Assembly (NCBI GenBank): GCA_944383245.1
Contig: CALWOU010000005.1
Location: forward strand, 1-60,662
Source of the DNA: an uncultured Clostridia bacterium
Lineage (GTDB): Bacteria; Bacillota; Clostridia; Christensenellales; UBA1242
Length of the DNA: 60,662 nt
Reading direction: 5' to 3'
Part shown: one piece after another, positions 1 to 9,409 of the stretch
How the letters are laid out: each line of letters opens with the position of its first letter
How positions within the stretch are numbered: the stretch's first letter is position 1
Translations under genes and position numbers: made by a program
The notes under the pieces: model-generated
Databases searched by the model: none
What the model was told of the DNA's origin: nothing
What the model saw: only the letters and a program-made list of their open reading frames with translations

Positions 1-846
1 TTAATTAGAGAAATAGCCTGCTTTTGGTTCGCCTTCTGCGGTGTAATAATATCTTATTGAGCCTGAAGATTTTTGCTCTTCGGTGAGTTCGTTATATGCT
101 GAAAAGCAGACGTTCACTTTATAATCCAAATTTTCTTCTGGTTTGCCGATATCTATAACAAAGCCGTTAGATAAGTTTAAAATCACGCGTTTGTACTCTT
201 CATCTAGTGAATAATCCACACCGAACTCTATGCTATCTATGACGTCAATCATATCTTGGCGAGATAGGTATTCAGCATAACCATTTCCGTCGACGTCGAA
301 CATTGCGTTTGAATATAGCGCGCCATACAAGTTGTTAATAACTTGGCGGTAGTATTCAGTTGATAAAAAGTCAGACACTACCGTGTTTGAAGTTATTCCT
401 AAATCGGACAAATTTAAATGAATTAAGTTATTTAGAGTTGCTTCTATATTTTCGTCAATGCCCGTTTCAAGAATTCTTAAAACTTTAAGTTCTTCATCTA
501 ATATGTAATACTTATTTTCATTTTGAACATAGAACATTTCAACACGAGAGCGCACGCGAATTTCAACCTTAATAACGCTCACAGTTTTGATTTGGATTAC
601 TTTAATATTTGGAAATTCTCGTTCGATGTTGTTTATAGCACTATCTTTATCAAGCATAAAAATTGAAGTGCCGTGCTTAAAACCTGCTGAGTTTATTATT
701 TCATCTGAATTGATTTCAATGTTTGCCTCGTTAGAAACAACCACAACCTCTTCTTGCCTTAAGCAAAAAACCAAACCAAAAAGGATTGCAATAATTGCAA
801 GTATTCCAATAACTATTGAAATTATCGCGATTTTTGTTTTTGACAT
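1..846 (-). CDS. ftsQ: FtsQ/DivIB cell-division protein
   Basis: Bitopic division protein of the septal FtsQ-FtsB-FtsL (DivIB-DivIC-FtsL) complex, which controls septal peptidoglycan synthesis. The 281-residue product has a short basic N-terminus, one membrane helix at about residues 6-29, then an extracytoplasmic POTRA-like and beta region (about 40-125). There a strand rich in alternating V/K/R is followed by a YYILDEELKVL segment typical of FtsQ. It is the last gene of the cell-wall cluster; its start lies 25 nt inside the end of murA, implying translational coupling. AAGGAG sits just upstream of the ATG. The stop codon is formed by bases 1-3, so the gene is complete. The C-terminal ~150 residues are poorly conserved, so the family call rests on the N-terminal half, topology and position. 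Confidence 0.85.
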   Translation of the reverse strand: MSKTKIAIISIVIGILAIIAILFGLVFCLRQEEVVVVSNEANIEINSDEIINSAGFKHGTSIFMLDKDSAINNIEREFPNIKVIQIKTVSVIKVEIRVRSRVEMFYVQNENKYYILDEELKVLRILETGIDENIEATLNNLIHLNLSDLGITSNTVVSDFLSTEYYRQVINNLYGALYSNAMFDVDGNGYAEYLSRQDMIDVIDSIEFGVDYSLDEEYKRVILNLSNGFVIDIGKPEENLDYKVNVCFSAYNELTEEQKSSGSIRYYYTAEGEPKAGYFSN

Positions 847-2108
847 ACTCTCCTTATATTCGCGCCAAGAGATGAAAGCATATGTTCGATATGGTCATAA
901 CCTCTATCTATAAAATGGACGTCACTAATTATAGTTTTTCCTTTTGCTATAAGCCCTGCTAACACCAACCCCGCTCCACCGCGCAAGTCGGTTGCTTTAA
1001 CTGTTCGCCCGCGAGGAGCCGATAAACCGCGAACAAGTGCAGTATGTGCGTTGGATAAACTAATGTTCGCGCCCATCCTATTCAATTCTTTCGCAATTAA
1101 AAATCTATTTTCGAACACTAATTCTTGCACTTTGCTGTTCCCCTCGGCAACGCACAAAAGTGGCAAAATTATAGATTGCAAGTCGGTTGGAAATTTTGGA
1201 AAATACCCCGTTACAATATTGATATTTTTTAGTTCGCCCTCTCTTGACACTTTTATTATATCATTTTCCAAATCTATTTTGCAACCTATTGAGGACAAAA
1301 TTTTTATTAAACTTTCATTTTCTTTTGCGCACCCGTCAATAATTGTAACTTTTCCTTTAGTTAATGCGGTTGCAATCATAATTGTACCCGAAACTATTCT
1401 ATCTTTAATCGGCGTATATTGTATGCCAAACAAACTATCTACCCCATAAATAGTTATTTTCTTCGTGCCTGCACCCACAATTTTTGCACCCATAGAATTT
1501 AGAAAATTACATAAATCCACAACCTCTGGCTCACGCGCGGGATTAAAAATTTCAGTTTTTCCCTTTAATTTTACGGCAAATTGAACAATATTTTCAGTTG
1601 CACCAACACTTGGAATTTTTAGTTTAATTTTGTTTGGTTTTGCGCTCCTACCATCAAAGAAAAAACCGCTTTCATCTTCTATAACTTTAACATTTAATTT
1701 TTTTAATGCGTCAATATGCAAATCAATCGGTCTATTCCCTATTTTGCAACCACCCGGAAAAGTTATATGTGCCTCTTTAAATCTTGAAAGTAGTGCGCCA
1801 AGTAAAAATATGGATGAACGCATAGTTTTCGACAAATTTTCATCAACTTGAAAACGTGAAATTTTGCTTGAATCTAACAAAAGCGAATCTTTTTTCTTTG
1901 TTACTTTCACTCCAAGTTTACGTAAAATTTTTTTCATATTTTTTACGTCTAAAATGTCTGGCACTTGACGAATTTCAACAACTCCCTCTGTCATTATGCT
2001 CGCACTCATAATTGGCAAAACCGCATTTTTGCTCGTCTGATTTTTGAATGTGCCAAATAGTCTATTTCCGCCAACAATTTCTAATTTATCATTAAAACAA
2101 TAATTCAT
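822..2108 (-). CDS. murA: UDP-N-acetylglucosamine 1-carboxyvinyltransferase
   Basis: Catalyses the first committed step of peptidoglycan synthesis, transfer of enolpyruvate from PEP to UDP-GlcNAc in the cytoplasm. The 428-residue length is normal. The SKNAVLP motif near residue 26 carries the UDP-sugar-binding lysine, and GGCKIGNRPIDLH near residue 119 contains the catalytic, fosfomycin-reactive cysteine (about Cys121). The C-terminal DLRGGAGLVLAGL segment matches the family. It lies 24 nt after ftsW and overlaps ftsQ, occupying the place where murG often stands in Firmicutes clusters. No Shine-Dalgarno sequence is visible; instead TATAAT lies 5 nt before the ATG. Firmicutes often have a second copy (murZ), not seen here. 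Confidence 0.96.
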   Translation of the reverse strand: MNYCFNDKLEIVGGNRLFGTFKNQTSKNAVLPIMSASIMTEGVVEIRQVPDILDVKNMKKILRKLGVKVTKKKDSLLLDSSKISRFQVDENLSKTMRSSIFLLGALLSRFKEAHITFPGGCKIGNRPIDLHIDALKKLNVKVIEDESGFFFDGRSAKPNKIKLKIPSVGATENIVQFAVKLKGKTEIFNPAREPEVVDLCNFLNSMGAKIVGAGTKKITIYGVDSLFGIQYTPIKDRIVSGTIMIATALTKGKVTIIDGCAKENESLIKILSSIGCKIDLENDIIKVSREGELKNINIVTGYFPKFPTDLQSIILPLLCVAEGNSKVQELVFENRFLIAKELNRMGANISLSNAHTALVRGLSAPRGRTVKATDLRGGAGLVLAGLIAKGKTIISDVHFIDRGYDHIEHMLSSLGANIRRVCQKQKSR

Positions 2109-2132
2109 ATATAATTATATGAAAATAAGTCT

Positions 2133-3311
2133 TTATTTAACCACATTTAATTTTTGTTTTAATTTAAACTTAAAATTGTGTTTTGATTCTTTTATTTCGT
2201 TTATTCCTTGGCTTATTTCTTTTGATGTTTGTTTATCTACGTTTATCACAACTCCAATTGCAGACATAAACACAAGCAGTGATGTGCTTCCTGCGCTAAT
2301 AAATGGAAGTGGAAGTCCTGTTGGAGGAATTGAACCTGTTACAACTGCAATATTTAGTATCACCTGAATACTAATAATTGCGCCAATACCAAAGCAAAGG
2401 AAAGCGGAAAATTTATTGTTTGCGCGCATTCCAACTTTAAAAATTGTAACAATTAAAATTGCAAACAATATCATAAGAATTAAGCAACCGATAAAACCTA
2501 ATTCTTCTGCTATGATTGAGAAAATGAAGTCGGATTCGCAAAACGGCAAGAAAAGTTCTGCTTGGCGCGAATTAAATAGACCCACTCCCCAAAGTCCGCC
2601 ACTACCTATTGCGTAAAGAGATTGTATTAATTGGTAGCCCTCGTCTAGCGGGTTTGCCCAAGGATTTAAAAACGCCACAATTCTACTTAGTCTATATGGT
2701 TCCATTAAGATTAGTACAACCACCAAAAGCACTGCTGGAATTACTAGTATTCCAAACACTTTCAATCTCATTCCGCCTATAAACATCATAAAAATTAGTG
2801 TGAAAGCAACGCACATTGTGATTGACATATTTGGTTCTAACATAATAAGAACGCAGTAAATTCCGCCAAGAGATAAAGTGATTAGGATATGTTTGAATTT
2901 TGATAGTTTGTCGCCGTCTGACAGGTAACCCGCAAGAAAGAAAACTAAGCAAAATTTGCTTATTTCGCTAGGTTGCATTGTGAAACTACCTATTCCTATC
3001 CACCTTGTTGCACCATAACTTGATTTGCCAAGCCCTGGAATGAACACGAGTGCCAAAAATACAAGTCCAACTATGTAGAAAACCCAATAAAACTTTTTGT
3101 AAACCCTATTATTGATGAATTGGACTATAATCATACCAACTAGTCCAATAATTACACCCGTGATTTGCTTTTTTAGATAGAAAAATTGGTCGTTATATTG
3201 CACAGTTGCCGAATATTTGCTCGCGCTATACACCATAACGCAACCAAAAATTGTGAGTATCAGTGTAAGAACAACTAAGATTATACTATTTTTTCGCGCA
3301 TTCAGTTTCAT
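2133..3311 (-). CDS. ftsW: SEDS-family peptidoglycan glycosyltransferase FtsW/SpoVE
   Basis: Polytopic SEDS polymerase that joins lipid II into glycan strands at the septum (FtsW), or at the spore cortex if the SpoVE paralogue. The 392-residue protein has about ten hydrophobic helices and the family signature GATRWIGIG followed by QPSEISKF near residues 104-124. The FLPFCESDFIFSIIAEELG segment holds the conserved acidic residue of the extracellular active loop. Its start overlaps the end of murD by 26 nt, so the two are coupled. Its genetic partner is the class B PBP at 7399-9303. Sequence alone cannot separate FtsW from SpoVE; position in the division cluster favours FtsW or a dual role. Confidence 0.93.
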   Translation of the reverse strand: MKLNARKNSIILVVLTLILTIFGCVMVYSASKYSATVQYNDQFFYLKKQITGVIIGLVGMIIVQFINNRVYKKFYWVFYIVGLVFLALVFIPGLGKSSYGATRWIGIGSFTMQPSEISKFCLVFFLAGYLSDGDKLSKFKHILITLSLGGIYCVLIMLEPNMSITMCVAFTLIFMMFIGGMRLKVFGILVIPAVLLVVVLILMEPYRLSRIVAFLNPWANPLDEGYQLIQSLYAIGSGGLWGVGLFNSRQAELFLPFCESDFIFSIIAEELGFIGCLILMILFAILIVTIFKVGMRANNKFSAFLCFGIGAIISIQVILNIAVVTGSIPPTGLPLPFISAGSTSLLVFMSAIGVVINVDKQTSKEISQGINEIKESKHNFKFKLKQKLNVVK

Positions 3312-4596
3312 AATTCATCACCAATTCATTAAAATGTTTTCCGCGCTCAATGTAGTTTGAATATTGGTCGTAACTTGCAGTGGCTGGGCTTAATAATATC
3401 GTGTCTCCCGCTAGAGCGTGAGTTGTGGCAATATTGAATGCTTCTTTTAAATCGACGCAAGTAGAATAATCAAATTTGTTATTGTTTGCTTTTTCTAAAT
3501 TTTCTGCAATCTCACCATAAAGTATTACGAACTTTACTCGCTTTGATAATTTATTAAATAATTCATCAAAATTTAACATTTTATTAGACCCGCCAAGTAA
3601 AATTATTATCGCGCCTTTTGTTGATTCGACGGATGCCAAAGTTGAGGCGATATTTGTTGATTTGCTATCGTTAATAAATTTAATTTGATTGATAACTCCA
3701 ACATTTTCAATTCTAAAATGCTCTGGCGTGTAGGATAAAATTGCCTGCCTAATAAGTTCGGGACGAACCTTATAAATATATCCAAAACAAATTGCGCACA
3801 TAATGTTTGAAATGTTGTGTTTGCCCGTTAATTTTAATTCATTAATGTTTGCAATTTTATGCTCGTGAAGATATATTGCACCGTCTTTTAAATAAACGTC
3901 GGCTGTGTGTTTTTGTGAATATGTAATTTTTAGTGTGTCGCTAGTTAGGTGAATATTGTCGTCAAGATTGATTACGGCATAATCGTTTGACTTTAAATTT
4001 TTGAATATACTTTTTTTTAGTGCAGTGTAATTTTCCATTGTTTTATGGCGAATGAGGTGGTCGGGAGATATGTTTAAAATTGTTGCAACGTGCGGAGAAA
4101 ATTTGTTTGCGTGCTCTAGCATAAACGAACTTACTTCTATCACTTTAATGTAGTTTTTCTTTTCAAGAACTGCGCGAGAAAGCGGATAACCAATGTTCCC
4201 GCACGCAACTGCTTTATATTTTTTATTCAAAATATCTGTAACCAATTCTGTGGTGGTGGTTTTTCCATTTGTACCCGTGATTGCTACATAATTTTTGCAA
4301 AACATTGAGGCGAATTCAAGTTCGCTCATAATGGTTATGTTGCGCTCGTTTGCTTTAACTAAAAATTCATTATCAAGCGGGATTGATGGAGACACGATTA
4401 TCAAATCAAACTGCTCAATTAAATTTTCGTTTAACGAATTTAGCATAAAACAATTTTTTATAGTTTTAGTTTTTAAAATTTCAAAATTATCGTCATACAA
4501 AAAAACATTAGCACGCTTATTTATCAACAATCTACTCGCCCATTCTCCCGACATCGATAACCCGTAAACTAAAACATTTAGATTTTTAAACTTCAT
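3286..4596 (-). CDS. murD: UDP-N-acetylmuramoyl-L-alanine--D-glutamate ligase
   Basis: ATP-dependent Mur ligase that adds D-glutamate to UDP-MurNAc-L-Ala in the cytoplasm. The 436-residue protein begins with a small Rossmann-like UDP-binding domain (VYGLSMSG near residue 10). The central ATPase domain has the P-loop GTNGKTT at 108-114, and HFRIENVG followed by FINDSKSTN marks the third domain, typical of MurD. AAAAGGAA lies about 7 nt before the ATG. It is separated from mraY by a 242-bp spacer of almost pure A/T, the only long gap inside the cluster, and overlaps ftsW downstream. Confidence 0.94.
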   Translation of the reverse strand: MKFKNLNVLVYGLSMSGEWASRLLINKRANVFLYDDNFEILKTKTIKNCFMLNSLNENLIEQFDLIIVSPSIPLDNEFLVKANERNITIMSELEFASMFCKNYVAITGTNGKTTTTELVTDILNKKYKAVACGNIGYPLSRAVLEKKNYIKVIEVSSFMLEHANKFSPHVATILNISPDHLIRHKTMENYTALKKSIFKNLKSNDYAVINLDDNIHLTSDTLKITYSQKHTADVYLKDGAIYLHEHKIANINELKLTGKHNISNIMCAICFGYIYKVRPELIRQAILSYTPEHFRIENVGVINQIKFINDSKSTNIASTLASVESTKGAIIILLGGSNKMLNFDELFNKLSKRVKFVILYGEIAENLEKANNNKFDYSTCVDLKEAFNIATTHALAGDTILLSPATASYDQYSNYIERGKHFNELVMNYETECAKK

Positions 4597-4838
4597 TTTA
4601 TATTCCTTTTAACAAAACAATATGAAAATTTTTTTGAATATACTTAAATTTTTTGCGCATATAATTTTAATAATTTAATAAAAATTTTTAAAATTTTTCA
4701 TTTTTTTACGTTTTTTTGCAATTTTTTTACGATTTTTGCAATATTTTTAAAAATTTATTCAATTTTTCTATTTTTTAATTTTCAAAATACTTCAAAAATT
4801 TTTTATATAAATACACTATTTTTTTAAACATAAATTTA

Positions 4839-5837
4839 TTACAGCAAATACAAAATAATACAAATTACACCAATCGTGGCTGTGATGGACGAATAGATTG
4901 CAACTATTTTTGGTTCACTTAATCCGCACATTTGAAGGTGATGATGGAATGGTGCCATTTTAAAAACTCGCTTTCTTTTTATTTTGAAAACTGCCACTTG
5001 CAAAATTACAGATATAGCACTAAACACAAAGCAAAATCCAAGAATAGGAATTATAAGTTCCATTCCAAGAATACACGCGCTTGCACCAACGTAACCTCCA
5101 AGCATAAGCGAACCAACATCTCCCATAAAGATTGATGCCTTACTTGTGTTAAACATTAAAAATCCTAGTATTGCTCCAACAAACAGCATAGACAAAATGT
5201 TTATGTTTTGAATGTCTGTTAAAATTTGACTTGTGACACCCGCATTATACAAATTTATTGAAACTATGCTAGTGATTATTGTGAAAAAAATTAGATAAAA
5301 TAAACTTACATTTCCAGCAAGCCCGTCCAGCCCGTCGGTTAAATTTACACTATTAGTTGTAGCAAGTAAAACAAAAATTACAATTGGAATAATGAAAAAT
5401 TTTGTGTCAATCGCGGTGTCTAAAAAAGGAATAAATATTTCGCCCTGAACACTTGATAAAAAGTAAACAAACACTGCAAAAATTATTGATATGCCAAGTT
5501 GTCCAATAATCTTTTGATATGGTCTAAGACCCAAGTTTTGCTTATATTTAATTTTTAGATAATCATCCATTAGTCCTAGCACACCAAAGAATATGCTAAC
5601 TAAAAGAGTCATAAACCAACGCGTGTCAAAGCGCAAAAACACAAACGCAAGAAATAGTGTAGTTAATATGAATACTACACCACCCATAGTTAATGTTCCG
5701 TTTTTATCTTTATGATTTTCAACATAGCCAAGTATGGTTTGACTTGCGTGTTTTTTCTTAAAATAATGAATTATAAGTGGCATTAAAACAAGCGAAAGTG
5801 CAAACGAACTTAAAAATGCTAGCAATATTTTTATCAT
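4839..5837 (-). CDS. mraY: Phospho-N-acetylmuramoyl-pentapeptide transferase
   Basis: Integral membrane enzyme that transfers phospho-MurNAc-pentapeptide from UDP to undecaprenyl phosphate, making lipid I. The 332-residue protein has about ten helices. Visible signatures are TMGGVVF near residue 50, the Mg-binding MDDYLK near 92, NSVNLTDGLDGLAG near 163, and the histidine-rich FHHHLQ loop near the C-terminus. Its ATG overlaps the murE stop codon as ATGA. No murF separates the two genes, which is unusual. Confidence 0.96.
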   Translation of the reverse strand: MIKILLAFLSSFALSLVLMPLIIHYFKKKHASQTILGYVENHKDKNGTLTMGGVVFILTTLFLAFVFLRFDTRWFMTLLVSIFFGVLGLMDDYLKIKYKQNLGLRPYQKIIGQLGISIIFAVFVYFLSSVQGEIFIPFLDTAIDTKFFIIPIVIFVLLATTNSVNLTDGLDGLAGNVSLFYLIFFTIITSIVSINLYNAGVTSQILTDIQNINILSMLFVGAILGFLMFNTSKASIFMGDVGSLMLGGYVGASACILGMELIIPILGFCFVFSAISVILQVAVFKIKRKRVFKMAPFHHHLQMCGLSEPKIVAIYSSITATIGVICIILYLL

Positions 5838-7291
5838 GCTTTTATTTTGCCTTTTAAACTATATTTATTGCAATTATTGACAACTTCAAAATCGCTATAC
5901 GGGAATTTCACTCCTTTAATTTCTTGATAGTTTTCTGCACCCTTTCCAAGGATAGCGACTACATCATTTTCGTTTGCAATTTGCATTGCATATTCAATTG
6001 CAGATTTTCTATCGGTAATTCTAACAAGTTTTTCGCTTACCACTCCGCGCACAATATCATCAATAATTAGTTCGGGATTTTCATATCTAGGATTATCTGT
6101 TGTAACAATCACTAAATCGCTAAAATTTAGTGCCACGTCACACATCTCTCTTCTCTTAGTTTTATCCCTATTTCCGCCACAGCCAAACACTGTGATAATT
6201 TTCTTTTTAGCAAGAAGTTTAATTGCACCTAACACGTTTTTTATTCCGTCTGGCGTGTGCGCATAGTCAATGATTGCACTAAATTTATTGTTGCAATTTA
6301 TAACATTAAATCTGCCAGAAATGACAAACTCTGATTGTTTTATAACGCGCAAAATATCATAAACATTTATTCCTAGTTTTAATAATATTCCAATTGAAAG
6401 CATTATGTTTGAAATATTATATTCGCCTATTAAATTTGTTTTTGAATGATAAACTTTGCCTTTAATTGAAAAACTAAATTCAGTGCCGGACAGACTATAC
6501 TCGGTTGAAATTAGTTGTAAATCTGCGTCTTTTCCAATTTTACAAATTTCAATATTTGAATTTTTGGCAATATTTTGTGTGTTTTTACTATCGATATTTA
6601 TAACTCCTAACTTTGCGTGTTTGTAATCGAAAAGGCTTGCTTTACACTTTGTGTAGTTTTCCATATTGAGGAAAAAATCCAAATGGTCTTTAGTTATATT
6701 AGTTAGTCCAACCGCGTCAAAATATATGTTGTCAATTTTATTTAGCGCTATTGCGTGCGCGCTCACTTCCATAACGCAATACTCACAACCATTGTCTTCC
6801 ATATCTTTAATGAGTTTGTGCAAAACTATTGGGTCGGGAGTGGTTAAAGTTGGAGGAAGAAGTAAACTGCCTATGTATACCCCCTCCGTTCCAATCAATC
6901 CAACTTTTTTATTCAATGCGGTTAAAATGTTGCGAATAATCATCGTAGTTGTTGTTTTTCCGTTTGTTCCTGTTATACCTATAAACTTCATTTTAGATTT
7001 GTAAGTTCCATAAAAAGTTGAACATATTTGCGACATTGCAATTCTCACGTTTTCAACCAAAATCTGTGGCACGTCAACTTCTAAAAAACGTTCCACCACC
7101 AAACAAATTGCACCATTATTAATTGCTTGATAAGCATAGTTGTGACCGTCGTGTTTCATACCTTTTATGCAAAAATATAGCCCAGATTCCGTTTTTTCTT
7201 CGCTTGAACAAGTTAGCGAATCAATATCAATCTCGCGGTAGTTTTTAATCCCTATAAATTTTAGATTTGAGATTATTTCGTATAGTTTCAT
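5834..7291 (-). CDS. murE: UDP-MurNAc-L-Ala-D-Glu--meso-diaminopimelate ligase
   Basis: Adds the third stem-peptide residue to UDP-MurNAc-L-Ala-D-Glu using ATP. The 485-residue protein has the P-loop GTNGKTTTT at 108-116, a carbamylated-lysine region around KCKAS (about 225-229), and the DNPR motif at 399-402. DNPR is the established marker for meso-diaminopimelate rather than lysine, so the wall is predicted to be DAP-type. GGGGGAATT before the ATG serves as ribosome binding site, the same form as before the 105-residue gene at 36786-37103. A near-palindrome at 7302-7318 lies just upstream and could be regulatory. It ends overlapping mraY. Confidence 0.95.
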   Translation of the reverse strand: MKLYEIISNLKFIGIKNYREIDIDSLTCSSEEKTESGLYFCIKGMKHDGHNYAYQAINNGAICLVVERFLEVDVPQILVENVRIAMSQICSTFYGTYKSKMKFIGITGTNGKTTTTMIIRNILTALNKKVGLIGTEGVYIGSLLLPPTLTTPDPIVLHKLIKDMEDNGCEYCVMEVSAHAIALNKIDNIYFDAVGLTNITKDHLDFFLNMENYTKCKASLFDYKHAKLGVINIDSKNTQNIAKNSNIEICKIGKDADLQLISTEYSLSGTEFSFSIKGKVYHSKTNLIGEYNISNIMLSIGILLKLGINVYDILRVIKQSEFVISGRFNVINCNNKFSAIIDYAHTPDGIKNVLGAIKLLAKKKIITVFGCGGNRDKTKRREMCDVALNFSDLVIVTTDNPRYENPELIIDDIVRGVVSEKLVRITDRKSAIEYAMQIANENDVVAILGKGAENYQEIKGVKFPYSDFEVVNNCNKYSLKGKIKA

Positions 7292-7398
7292 AATTCCCCC
7301 ACAATTTAGCTAAAATTGGTAAATAAACTTATTACTTCATTTAATATATCAGATAATTTTTCTTTTTTTACTTAGGGTATAAAATAAGACAAAATATT

Positions 7399-9303
7399 TC
7401 AATTTGTGATTAAATACGTCATTTCTCCTAAATAAAGCATTGTGCCAGCTATAGGGAGTTGGCTTAAAACATACTCGCCCTCATTTTCTATCACAGCATC
7501 TAGACCTAACTGCTTTAATTTGGCGCTTGCGTCTGCAAGAGTCATACCAATTAAGTTTGGCATTTCAATTGTCGGCTGACTTGTTAGTTGCGACTCGTCG
7601 TTTGGAGAAATCGCTTTAGTTTCAAAAATTCTAGTAAATATGCGTTGTCCAACTGGCTTTGCCACCACTCCACCATAGTATGCTCCCGCGCTTGGTTCGT
7701 TTACGCAGACAATTAAAATATACTCTGGATTGCTTGCTGGATAAGTGCCTATAAAACTTGAAATATATTTCCCACTTGCAATTTGACCATTTTCATCGTA
7801 TTTTTGCGCTGTCCCCGTCTTTCCGCCTATGTCGTAGCCCGCAACAAATGTCATATTGCCCTCGCTATTTATATTGTTTGCAAGCAATTTATTCACTGTT
7901 GAAATTGTGGATTCTTTTAAATCAATTTTTGTGGATGCAGATGAGTGTTTGTATAAAGTTGTGTCCTCTGCCACAATTTCTTCCACCAAATAAGGCGTTA
8001 AGTCTTTTCCTGAACAAATTTTTGCGTATACGTTAACAAGTTGAAGTTCAGTGACAGCGATTGCGTGCCCAAAACCAATGCGCGCCAAGTCTACAATTTT
8101 AACTTGGTCCTCACTCATCACAATTCCGCTAGACTCACTTGCAATATCCACTCCTGTTTTTTCGCCTAAACCAAATAAATTGAGATAGTCATAGTATTTT
8201 TCAATTCCAAGGCGCAAAGCGAGATTTACAAACACGCAGTTGCAACTCTTTTCAAATGCCTCGGATAAGGTTAAACTTCCGTGGCCCGTGCTTTTCCAAC
8301 ATTTTATAGTTTCGCCGTCAACCGTGGTTCTGCCCGAACAAAAGAAATGCTCGTCCTCACTCACTAACCCCTCATTTAACGCTGCGGCAAGAGTTACAAG
8401 TTTGAATGTACTACCTGGTTCGTAAACGTCAACTACGGTGGAATTTTTCGTCATAAGTTGAAGCGCGGAGATATCATCACGTGGAACATTATTTAGGTCG
8501 AAACTAGGTAGGCAACTCATCGCTTTTATTGCTCCTTTTTTTGCGTCGATTATTATTCCGCTAACACCGAGCGCTTTGTTTTCTAAATATGCAGTCATCA
8601 ACTCGCTTTCTAATATTGTTTGCATTTGAACGTCTATTGTGGTTGTTAAATTTGCGCCTGGCACACTTGGAATGTAGTAACTAAGGCTATTTTCGATTTC
8701 TTTTCCTTGTGCGTTGGTTTGAGTGAGGCTTTTTCCGTCCACACCTTTTAGGTATTTATCATAATACGCTTCAATTCCCGCTTGACCGATATTGTCGATT
8801 GTGCAATAGCCTAAAACTTGCGTTAGAAGTGATGAATATGGATAAACTCTCGCCACATTTTGTGATAAATACACACCGCTATATTCGGTTAGCGCCTTTG
8901 CTAAACTCTCTTCCACCTGCATTTTGATTAAGATTTCACTGAATGACTTGTTTGTTACTTTAGTGTATGCCGTTTCGTAATCTATATTTAAACTTTCACT
9001 TATTGCGCTTGCAAGACGGGCTGGTTCGGTTACATTTCTTGCGCGAACGTACACATCATATGTCGTGATTGTTGTGGCTAGGCTAACTCCGTTGCAATCT
9101 AATATTTCCCCGCGTCTACTTGCAAGTGGCAAATCTCTAAGCCACTCTTCACTTGCCAATATTTGAAGATGACGATTTGATATTATTTGCAAATAAAAAA
9201 CTCGTATGCTCAGCGCAAAAAATAAGGTTAAAATTATTAAAATTGTTGCTAAAAACCGCTTTTGAAGTGAATAAATGTTATAAAACGTTTTAAATTTTTT
9301 CAT
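7399..9303 (-). CDS. ftsI: Class B penicillin-binding protein (FtsI/SpoVD type) with PASTA domain
   Basis: Transpeptidase that cross-links peptidoglycan at the septum or spore cortex together with the SEDS protein. The 634-residue protein has a cytoplasmic basic tail, a membrane helix at about 18-38, a dimerisation domain with the SRRGEILD motif, and a transpeptidase domain. The three active-site motifs are intact: STFK at 298-301 (nucleophile Ser298), SCN at 353-355 and KTGTAQ at 495-500. One PASTA domain fills about 580-634, a feature of SpoVD and Gram-positive PBPs. It is the first gene of the cluster, with no ftsL directly upstream. No clear Shine-Dalgarno sequence is present; TATAAT lies 5 nt before the ATG. 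Confidence 0.94.
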   Translation of the reverse strand: MKKFKTFYNIYSLQKRFLATILIILTLFFALSIRVFYLQIISNRHLQILASEEWLRDLPLASRRGEILDCNGVSLATTITTYDVYVRARNVTEPARLASAISESLNIDYETAYTKVTNKSFSEILIKMQVEESLAKALTEYSGVYLSQNVARVYPYSSLLTQVLGYCTIDNIGQAGIEAYYDKYLKGVDGKSLTQTNAQGKEIENSLSYYIPSVPGANLTTTIDVQMQTILESELMTAYLENKALGVSGIIIDAKKGAIKAMSCLPSFDLNNVPRDDISALQLMTKNSTVVDVYEPGSTFKLVTLAAALNEGLVSEDEHFFCSGRTTVDGETIKCWKSTGHGSLTLSEAFEKSCNCVFVNLALRLGIEKYYDYLNLFGLGEKTGVDIASESSGIVMSEDQVKIVDLARIGFGHAIAVTELQLVNVYAKICSGKDLTPYLVEEIVAEDTTLYKHSSASTKIDLKESTISTVNKLLANNINSEGNMTFVAGYDIGGKTGTAQKYDENGQIASGKYISSFIGTYPASNPEYILIVCVNEPSAGAYYGGVVAKPVGQRIFTRIFETKAISPNDESQLTSQPTIEMPNLIGMTLADASAKLKQLGLDAVIENEGEYVLSQLPIAGTMLYLGEMTYLITN

Positions 9304-9364
9304 AACTAATTATATTTAAAACTAAACCTAATTAGAAGATTTTTTATTATATTTAAATGCAAAT

Positions 9365-9398
9365 AAAAAACTGAAATTTTTATTAATTTCAGTTTTTT
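9365..9398 (-). terminator. Rho-independent terminator of the 3,623-residue protein gene
   Basis: A perfect 8-bp stem (CTGAAATT at 9371-9378 with AATTTCAG at 9385-9392) is extended by A6/T6 tracts on either side, giving up to 14 bp with a 6-nt loop. It lies 12 nt after the stop codon at 9410. The symmetric tracts would let it act in both directions, so it separates the surface-protein gene from the cell-wall cluster. Confidence 0.85.
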
Positions 9399-9409
9399 AT
9401 TATTGTTTA

